DNA from: Multifurca ochricompacta
Lineage: Eukaryota; Basidiomycota; Agaricomycetes; Russulales; Russulaceae
Length of the DNA stretch: 64,000 nucleotides
Direction of reading: 5' to 3'
Assembly (NCBI GenBank): GCA_022496185.1
Contig: WTXG01000092.1
Coordinates: 62,001-126,000, forward strand
Shown: piece by piece, positions 56,301 to 64,000 of the stretch
Layout of the letters: the number at the start of each line of letters is the position of its first letter
Numbering within the stretch: the stretch's first letter is position 1
Made by a program: the position numbers and the translations under genes
The notes under the pieces: generated by a model
Told to the model about the DNA's origin: nothing
Databases searched by the model: none
What the model saw: only the letters and a program-made list of their open reading frames with translations

Positions 56301-57280
56301 GTATTTCCCAGCCTCTGCAGCACCGCTTCGACATCATTATCTCCCAAGAGCATTTCTCCAAGCCCCTCTGCGTGACCTTGAGCCAGAGCAGCACATCTAT
56401 CAATGAGAAGGACCTACCCAGCCTCCCTTGGTTAACTTGTTGTGTTGCAAGGCCGAGAGTAGAGAGAAGTTGAAGCAATATTTTCACTATTGTCTCCGTC
56501 ATAGCATTCGTAAGAGGGATCTTGAGGTGAGTATTGAGACGTTTGAGAAAGGCTTCGAGAGATCTGAAAAGATCGATGAGCATGTCGTAGTTCATGCTAA
56601 CTTGAGAGCCATCAATGGCCTGTGGTGATAGAGGTTACAAGGATTTCATGAAGGAATTCAACCATATTCGTACTATGAGAAGGACACCAAGTCCAGCAAA
56701 AAACGCTTTGTCGAGAGGGAAAGCCTGAAGAATAGGCGTTATGGCATAGATAGAAGGACGTGGAAGGCCACATTGAGCGTACCAGAGATGTAACTGTGTT
56801 GCCGAGAACTCCTTTGGCAGAGAGCGGGTGTGAGAGACGGACGATCCGCTTAAGCCACTTCATAATTGTTGCGGCATCATCGCCACGGAGTTTGTTTAAC
56901 ACTTGAATTTGGTTTCGAAATGTGGCAACGATGGATTCAGTGGTGTCGCAATTATTGAGATAGATGGCGAGATGGTGTTCAACTAAATTGATCCCTGTCC
57001 GCTTCTCATAATCGCTGAAGGTGGTGTCGAAAAGTGACCTGAGTTCAGATGAGGGGATAAAGTCGCAGAATGTGGTTGATCTGTCATCTCTCTCTTAAAC
57101 TGAGGGAAGGCAAAAGGCCAGTGACTCGCCAGCGACTGCCCCGTTATCGTTCCATCCTAATATCCATCCTGATATATGGCGATCCCACGCAGGTTAGGTA
57201 ATAGAAAGCTCCCACTCCTATGAAGGACCTGGACCGTGCTTCGAGTTGCTGGCATCACCACGTGCTGAACTATTGATTTG
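53391..57280. repeat. Left arm of ~3.9-kb inverted duplication
   Basis: Matches 57752-61630 in reverse complement, including the whole NLR gene, its upstream region and about 320 bp downstream. Outer edges cgagccccaa (53391) and ttggggctcg (61630). Arms differ by scattered substitutions and small indels. Spacer about 470 bp. Confidence 0.9.
53710..57087 (-). pseudogene. NLR-type STAND gene, copy 1 (frameshift in exon 1)
   Basis: Exons inferred from GT-AG signals: 56783-57087, 56674-56724, 56418-56619, 56215-56367, 56116-56154, 55797-55967, 55715-55739, 55058-55657, 53710-55003. Domains as in copy 2: Goodbye-like N-terminal region, NACHT with P-loop GSGKSVL and Walker B IYIILDGLDES, then ankyrin repeats. 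Exon 1 is 305 nt against 306 in copy 2: ttatcccctc has four C instead of five, shifting the frame at codon 12. Everything after is open, so it is either newly inactivated, started further in, or carries an assembly error. The 54-nt intron at 55004-55057 is a multiple of three and stays open if retained. Confidence 0.82.
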
Positions 57281-57911
57281 AAGAGTACAAGTTTAACGTG
57301 TTACACTCTGAAGTCACCTTACTCTCCCTCCACGCTGATATTCCTAAAGTGGTAATATTGTCACATGACTTTGATTTGTAATAATATTTTATAATAAAGT
57401 TGGAATAAGATCACATAAGGATTAGATAAGAACTTTGGCATTCTTGCGCACAGTAGCATCCATTGCAGTTAACCTCATTTATCCTCTACCCAGGTCTTAC
57501 TTTGGTATTGAAATCTCTACCTACACATCCTTTTGACCATCCCACAGTAGCTATTATGTCCCTGTGGTAGCTGCATGATTTAGGCGCTTGACCTTGCAAG
57601 CATGTAATAAAGTTGAATTCAAAAAAAAAATTGAATCAACTACCATTCTAGGTAGTTCCACTTATCCCACCACCTCAGGCTGCATTGATCAGATGGGATT
57701 CTCAACACCTTGTGTTAAGTACAGTCTTGACCTAGACTTGATCCTTTTTTTTCAAATAAATTGTTCAGCACGTGGCGATGCTGGCAGCTCAGGTCCTTCA
57801 TAGGAGTGGGAGCTTTCTATTACCTAACGCGCGTGGGTATATTAGGATGTGGATATTAGGATGGAACGATAACAGGGCAGGCAGGCCCTTTGCCTTCCCT
57901 CAGTTTTAGAG
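57088..57911. promoter_or_regulatory. Shared divergent upstream region of the NLR pair
   Basis: The parts next to each ATG are inverted copies (ggtaatagaaagctcccact and its complement), so both genes carry the same proximal promoter. The middle (57281-57751) is unique, with a MITE-like stretch at 57345-57420 and A and T runs. No gene seen. Confidence 0.6.
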
Positions 57912-60900
57912 ATGACAGATCAACCACATTCTGCGACTTTATCCCCCTCATCTGAACTCAGGTCACTTTTCGACACCACCTTCAGCGATTATGAGAAGCG
58001 GACAGGGATCAATTTAGTTGAACACCAGTTCTTCACCATCCTAAACAGTTGTGACACTGCCGACTCTATCGTTGCCACATTTCGAAACCTAATTCAAGCG
58101 TTGAATATACTTCGTGGCGAGGATGCCACAACAATTGTGGAGTGCCTTGAGTGGATCGTCTACCTTTTGCACCCATTGTCCGCCAACGGAACTCTCGGCG
58201 GCGTAGGTGCTCAACTGGTACGCTACATTGCCGTTTTCACTTTCTTCAAACTGTGTCGTAACGGTTATCTTGCAGTCTTTCTCACTTGATAAAGCAATTT
58301 TCGCTGGACTTGGTGTCCTTCTCATAGTACGAATATTATTAGATTCCTTCATGAAATTCTCGTGACGTCCATCGCCACAGGCCGTCGATGGCTCTCAAGT
58401 TAGCATGAACTACGACATGCTCATCGATCTTTTCAGATCTCTCGAAGCCTTTCTCAAGCGCCTCAATACTCATATCAAGGCCTCACAAACAACTACGACG
58501 ACGGTGCCAGTAGTGAAGATCTTGCTTCAACTTCTCTCTACTCTCGGCCTTGCAACACAACAAGTTAACCAAGGGAGGCTGGGTAGGTCCTTCACATTGA
58601 TAGATGTGCTGCTCTGGCTCAAGGTCACGCAGAGAGGCTCGGAGAAATGCTCTTAGGAGATAATGATGTCGAAGCGGTGCTGCAGAGGCCGGGCAATATC
58701 TCCCAGAATGAGTCTCGGACAGCCGCGGGTCAGGCCCTAGAGATTATTTACGGTCTTGTCCAGAACATGAAGACACTTATGGAAGGTACTCAATACTTGT
58801 TCAATTGGTTTCCCATGCTGTACTAAACTGGTGTATCTTATTTAGATGGCAAAGCGTCAACAGATGATATCAAATATGCTCTCGGTATGTTTCGCTTTAG
58901 ACATGGGTCATGATAACCGACCATGGGTACCAGTTATCGTACAGAGACTGGCGACTGACATAATAGACAAGTCAAAGCGTTAGTTATCCCCTTGAGAGCG
59001 CCATTCTTAAACTGAGACTACCTCATACGCAGGTGACCAGCTGGTGAAGGACGTACAAGTCTGGCTATCTCCCACGGATCCGTCTGAAAGCCACAACATA
59101 GCGCGCAAGGCTCATCACCTCGGAACGGCAGCGTGGTTCATTCAAGGTCACACCTTCTCTGAATGGAAAAAGACGGGTTCCCTGTTGTGGATTCATGGCA
59201 AGCGTACGTATTTTCTGCTCTTCATTTCCTTGCCACCTACAAATCGCCCCTCTGTTCTGTAGCGGGATCAGGAAAGAGCGTCCTTTGGTACGCACGCTCC
59301 GTCAGCTTCTCTTGTGTCAGCGTACTGACGTCATTGTCGAATAGCTCAACCATCATTCAAGAAATCGCAAAAATGCGCGAAGCCGGGTTAGCCTCCATGG
59401 CGTACTTTTACTTCGATTTCAGGGACAGGGCGAAGCAAGACTCCCGTGGCCTACTTTCTTCTCTTCTTGTCCAACTATGCAAGCAGTCTGATCTTTGTTT
59501 CGACATTCTTTCTCGCCTGTATTCGACACATGAGGGAGGCTCTGTACATCCTAGTGATGAAGCACTCCTAGAATGCTTGAAGGATATGCTCGCGCCTCCT
59601 GAACAAGGCCCAATCTATATCATCTTGGATGGTCTAGACGAATCCCCTAAAAGCTCTGGCACGCCATCCAAAAGAGAAAGTATCCTGGAGCTTGTGGAAT
59701 GGCTTGTCAACTTACGCGGTTCTAATCTGCGTATATGCGTCTCTAGCTGTGCCGAGACGGACATCCGAGAGGTTCTCCAACCCTTGGCATCCCAGATAGT
59801 GTCCCTTCATGATGAGATGGGACATGTCGAGGATATCAATGACTACATTAACTTTTTCGTTGGCTCAGATCTGAAAATGAAAAAGTGGAGAAAGGAAGAT
59901 AAGGATTTTGTCATCAATAAGCTGTCAGAAGAAGCTGGGGGAATGTATGGTGTCGCCTTTCTCTGCGCCATTCGAAATTATTCACGTATTGGTACAGATT
60001 TCGATGGGTGTTCTGCCAGTTGGACCAGCTGCGCCGATGTCTTCGTGAAAGTATTCGACACACTTTAAACGAATTCCCCGAGACCTTGAAAGAAGCATAC
60101 GAACGCATATTGCAGGATATCGACAAGAAAAGATGGACGCGTGCCCTCCATCTCTTTCAGTTCTTGGCCGTGGCTTCTCGCCCACTTCGCGCTTCGGAAC
60201 TTGCAGAGTTCCTCACGTGGGATTTCCGGCCAAATCAATTACCCGTGTTTGAGGCGGGTTGGCGCCCTGAAGATCCAGAAGATGCCTTGCTGTCCACTTG
60301 CTCTAGTTTGATTGTGATTGTCAACATGGACGGCTCCCCAGTCGTTCAATTTTCCCACTTCTCTGTGAAGCAGTTTTTATTATCGAGCCGCCTCGCGGCA
60401 GCAACGGGGGGTGTCCCTCACCCTCACCTTTCCCTGAATGGCGCCAATATTACAGTCGCACAGGTCTGCCTGGGCCTTCTACTCCAGCTAGACGGAAAGG
60501 TTAACAAAAAAAGCATCGCCGACTACCCTCTTGCCGTCTATGCCGCCCAGTCCGTGCTCATTCATTCTCCAAGTAGGCCTGCCGATGAGTATATACAAGA
60601 GGCACTGAAGTGCCTCTTTGACCCAAGTAAACCGCACTTTGCTACGTGGGTTTGGATATACAATGTGGATGAAAAGTCGGGAGAATCCATGACGTCAGAG
60701 ACTCCATCACCGCCACGAGCGACCCCCTTATACTACGCCTCTCAGTTTAACCGTCTTGGCATAGTTCAATGGTTGTTGTCCAAGTCACACTCTAGTTTCA
60801 ATAACGTCTCTGGTCACTATGGGACCCCGATGATCGCGGCATCTGCAAAAGGACATTACGATGTTTTGCAGACACTACTGGGGCATGGTGGAAAGTCATA

Positions 60901-61630
60901 TTTATCCACCCAGTGTCCAGACGGCCGGTCCGCATTATATTCGGCATCAGAAAATGGTCATCAGAAGATTGTGGCGCTACTCCTTAAAGAAAACGCAAAC
61001 GTAAATACCTGGTTTATGGACCAAGATAATCCACTCGGTGTGGCATTGCGGAACGGCCATTCGGAAGTTGTAAAATTACTGGTCGAGCGCGGCGCCAATG
61101 TGAATCACCAGAATAGGTTTGGAGAGACTCTACTTCACCATGCATCCCTCGGGAAATACGATCTAGCATTTGCGCAGCTGCTCTTAAACCGTGGTGCCAA
61201 AAAATCTATACAAGATAACCGCGACCAGACCGCGCTCCAAGTAGCAAGAGCAAATGGACAAGAAGAAATTGCGCAACTATTATCGAAATAGAGTGTAACC
61301 CATGCCAGGATTGCTCCATGAGTGTACGTACGCTCCCATTTGGCTAATATGAACTAATGGAGGGTTCTCAGTTGCTATACGGAGCAGGGTACACCTTACT
61401 GATGGCGAGTAGGGGAGAAATGGTATCTTTTTTGTTTGGATCCCCAATGTATCAGTGTTTTGTTTTGTTAGTTATGTTATGTCTTAGGGAGGGGCCGTGT
61501 TAAAATTGAATTCTGAACTGCGTCATTGTCGCGAAACGCTGTATTTAAAAAAAAATCTGATCAGCGGCCAGTTGGCTATCTTCACAAGATCATGAATGTA
61601 GTACTGCCGCAAGCCTAATGTTGGGGCTCG
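57752..61630. repeat. Right arm of ~3.9-kb inverted duplication
   Basis: Counterpart of 53391-57280. It includes NLR copy 2 and the downstream segment to ttggggctcg. Confidence 0.9.
57912..61291 (+). CDS. NLR-type STAND protein: Goodbye-like, NACHT, ankyrin repeats (copy 2)
   Basis: Nine exons: 57912-58217, 58276-58326, 58381-58582, 58633-58785, 58846-58884, 59033-59203, 59263-59287, 59345-59944, 59998-61291. The joined length is 2841 nt, open for 946 codons. Residues 1-~250 resemble the fungal STAND N-terminal 'Goodbye' domain (FDTTFSDYEKRTGINLVEH, FSLDKAIFAGLGVLL, LIDLFRSLEAFLKRL). NACHT: P-loop GKPGSGKSVL near 307-316 is formed across two introns, and Walker B IYIILDGLDES lies near 406-416. 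The last ~200 residues are ankyrin repeats (for example LHHASLGKYDLAF, GHSEVVKLLVERGANVN). Such proteins are cytosolic sensors thought to act in non-self recognition and cell death; the ligand is unknown. Regulation cannot be read. Confidence 0.88.
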
Positions 61631-61785
61631 AGAGACTTATCTGCCTCAAAAGCAAAGACGTTTTTGAGCATTTTTTCCAAAGGAAAGCCATGTGCTTAAA
61701 AATGGTGACAAAAGTGGCGAGGATGGGAAGAACCACAAATAAAGGCATCAATCAACTATGAGAGCAGCACTACACGCCACCACTT
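61292..61785. other. Intergenic, convergent 3' ends
   Basis: The first ~340 bp are the outer part of the inverted duplication (3' UTR of the NLR gene); the rest separates it from the stop of the membrane-protein gene. A run of nine A is at about 61549. No gene seen. Confidence 0.6.
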
Positions 61786-63884
61786 TTATTTGACTTCCCA
61801 CGTCCGTTTCCGCGCAGTACTGACCGACTGCATACGTCTCTGTCTCAATGCCCGTCGCGCCTCCTTCTCCTTCTCGGACAGCCGCGCCCAGCGAGCTATC
61901 AAAGCGCCACCACTTCCTGAGGCTCGGGACATGTCAGATCCGACTGAAGTCGCTGACGATACCATCGACGATGACGACGATGACAAGTGTCGATGGCGCG
62001 AACCATGCTGTCTCTTCGTAGACGTTGTACGACGGCCTCCAACGCCAATGCGCGGGACCTGTGGCGTCGGTGGGAGGTGTGGTAGGCGCGGCGGTATTAG
62101 GGATGATGAGGGCAGAGGCGACGGCAGAGGCGACGACAGAGACAGCGGGGCGGCACGGATGCCTACGGAGGTTGGGACCAGGACTTTGGTAATTCCGAAA
62201 CTATTACTACTGGTGTGGGTGGTAGGCGGAGCGAAGGAATCCGGGACCCCGCGGAAGTGCACGATACCCGCACCCTCGCGCGTCTCTTCGAGCGTCCATG
62301 GCTTCGAGGCCATTGATGCCATCGATGCGGCGCGGGAGATGGCCGGCACGGTAGTTTGCCAATCGTAAGTCGCCGCTAGACTGGAGCGGTCGCGGGCGCG
62401 GGCGCTTAAGGGAGCTCCAGTCGTCAATACGCCGAGGGCGCTCGCAAAGTTATTCCGTAACGAGTTGCGCCAGGTTTCAATTTGTCCTCTTTCGGAAGAA
62501 CGCTCTAGGCGTTCTTTCCATCGATTATTATTCAACGGTGCTGTGGTGGTGATAGGGGCTGGCGGGGGCCGAGGGAGAGGTAGCTGGGGAGGAGGTTTGG
62601 AATGCGGCTCTGGAGGTGGCGTCGGCACAATCCAAGGTACGTCGAGACCGGATCCATTCAGGCTCAAGTACCGCGGCTTAAGCATCGCACTGGACTGAAG
62701 AGGGGTGCCAACGTGGTCAAGCGCCGTTGGTGGTCGACTCGACTCGTCTCCAGAAGTGAGGATGTCGCCAGCGACGAGATTAGCGACTCGCAATGAACCA
62801 ACGTCTTGCATGAGGCCAGGCACGCTCGTGTCGGAATGACGCAATTCCAACGGAAGTGGACGTACGGTAGGGTATGGACCATGCGTAAACGGAGACATGA
62901 GTGCCAGCTCCGGGAGGTGGGGCTGTTTGACCGCTCCATGTGATGAAAGAAAGTTGGTCGTGCTGCGCCGCGGCTCGCCAACGTCTCTATCGCCCACTGG
63001 CTGCCACCAAGACGCAGATGCCCCAGGGGACGAAACGGCCTCATCTGGAAATTTTAAACTTTCTGCCCGCCCCCACCTCCAACCTGACTCCCATGGACGC
63101 CTATAGGTGCGCGAGCGCACGCGGAACCACCATATGAACAGCGTGATGAGGGTGGCAATTCCAGCGATACCTAGCAGAGCAATCCCAGCCCAAAAAGAGG
63201 CACCATGGGTACCAGCGGAGTTGCTTACCGCAGCTGCTGGCGCGACAGCCGATATTGATGATACCGGGGCACCGGAAGCACTAGTTGACAAAGCAGATGT
63301 TGGAGAATCTGTGATCGCCACATAATCTGAAGATGTTGGTGGGCTAGGGCCAAGTGGAGATAACGACGACGACGAGAGAACACTCCCGGTCGGCTATTAA
63401 AAAAAAAATCAAAATCAAATCATTGTAGAAACAACAAACACGTGTCAAAACAACAACAAGCTTACCGAGATGGAAACAGACGGCTATAGAATTCGGTCAG
63501 CTCGCATAATTCGAGCGGAGTAAAGAAATGGAATACTTGTACCGGAGGCGGAGCTGACGTGGAAGGTTTCAAATCCGATCCCGTTAGAGACCCAGTCGGG
63601 GAGCTGAGCGGTGCGATAGAAGGCGATGATGAAGGGGCTACAGAACTGCCATGAGGGGTCACGGACGCGAAGATGGAAGAACTGCCGATGGCGCTTGAAT
63701 CGGCTGGGGGAGAGCCATCGTGAGCTTGCCCCGGGATAGCCTGAGGAACTTGACCGTTCCCGATGACCTCGTACCCAGGTCCTAGAACAAGGCTATTTCC
63801 ATCACTAGAAGAGTCGACGCCTAGAATAGCGTTCTGAGGAATAACTGCATACAAATTGCGGAGCTCGCGAGGAAAGGCACGCAT
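61786..63884 (-). CDS. Ser/Pro-rich single-pass membrane protein, function unknown
   Basis: Two exons: 63884 to about 63464, and about 63380 to 61786 (stop at 61786). The donor is GTAAGC at 63463-63458; the acceptor is uncertain, and an AG within ccgggAG before TGTTCTC keeps the frame. The N-terminal part is Ser/Thr/Pro-rich and probably extracellular. One membrane segment follows, FWAGIALLGIAGIATLITLF, then WWFRVRSR as a positive stop-transfer. The long cytoplasmic tail has proline-rich runs and ends in a basic stretch (EKEKEARRALRQRRMQ). No signal peptide follows the ATG at 63884, so an upstream exon may be missing. The layout resembles fungal cell-surface sensor-like proteins, but no domain proves this. 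It is the only clearly non-duplicated host gene here. Confidence 0.7.
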
Positions 63885-64000
63885 AACAAAAATCGGGGAG
63901 GGGCAAATAAAAAATAAAATAAAATAAAAAATAAAAAAAGCGCGCCTAGTCGCAACACAGAGGGTATCAAGCGCTTCCAGAGCAAACAGGATATCGGGAG
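63885..64000. other. Upstream of membrane-protein gene
   Basis: On the minus strand this is an open stretch followed by a T-rich run (63907-63938) just before the ATG. It could be promoter or an intron with an upstream exon beyond the window. Confidence 0.4.

Noticed and set aside
59945..59997. Frameshift inactivating NLR copy 2
   Set aside because: The apparent shift lies between GT and AG sites of a 53-nt intron. With it removed the nine exons total 2841 nt and stay open.

Overview
The window is from a filamentous fungus, most likely an agaricomycete basidiomycete. The evidence is short GT-AG introns of about 50-60 nt with CTAAC-type branch sites, STAND/NLR genes with a fungal N-terminal domain, NACHT and ankyrin repeats, chromodomain Ty3/gypsy elements, Ty1/copia elements and hAT transposons. 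No species can be named from this alone.

Bases 1-52,950 are almost entirely transposons, most of them nested. Nearly every boundary can be fixed by target-site duplications (TSDs) read directly from the sequence: 5 bp for LTR elements, 8 bp for hAT elements. The left block is an autonomous hAT transposon (3295-16616, TSD AGCTGCAC). Its transposase gene is broken by a full-length copia element (copia-1, 7164-13707, TSD TCTGT), a long solo LTR (4655-5938) and nonsense mutations. A truncated forward gypsy (17763-20611) and a truncated copia 3' end (20612-22253) follow. From 22254 to 52349 lies one old reverse-strand gypsy ('gypsy-R') whose gag is now in five pieces, pushed apart by a hAT carrying copia-3, a miniature LTR element (TRIM) with a tRNA-like gene in each LTR, and several solo LTRs. 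The deepest stack runs gypsy-R > MITE (31984-49749) > hAT-2 (32433-49729) > long LTR (32997-48858) > gypsy-1 (34002-48600) > copia-2 (34558-41100).

Bases 53,391-61,630 are a large inverted duplication of a host NLR-type gene. The two copies (53710-57087 minus, 57912-61291 plus) are divergently transcribed with the same nine-exon structure. The plus copy reads open as 946 aa after removal of eight introns; the minus copy has a 1-nt deletion at codon 12. A serine/proline-rich single-pass membrane protein gene (61786-63884, minus) closes the window.

The most unusual signal is in the LTRs. In every readable copia-type LTR, a short putative intron (GTAAGT...CTAAC...AG) in the transcribed leader is followed about 20-40 bp later by a copy of its own flanking exons already joined, as if a spliced copy had been written back beside the unspliced one. 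The junction bases differ between LTR lineages but the joined copy matches its own lineage. An LTR family with different sequence (51720-52127) has the same layout. Other notable points are gypsy self-priming sites that covary with the predicted RNA 5' end, copia primer sites matching the anticodon half of initiator tRNA-Met, an in-frame UGA between copia gag and pol, a cysteine-rich extra ORF after gypsy pol, and inactivating stops that are predominantly TGA.
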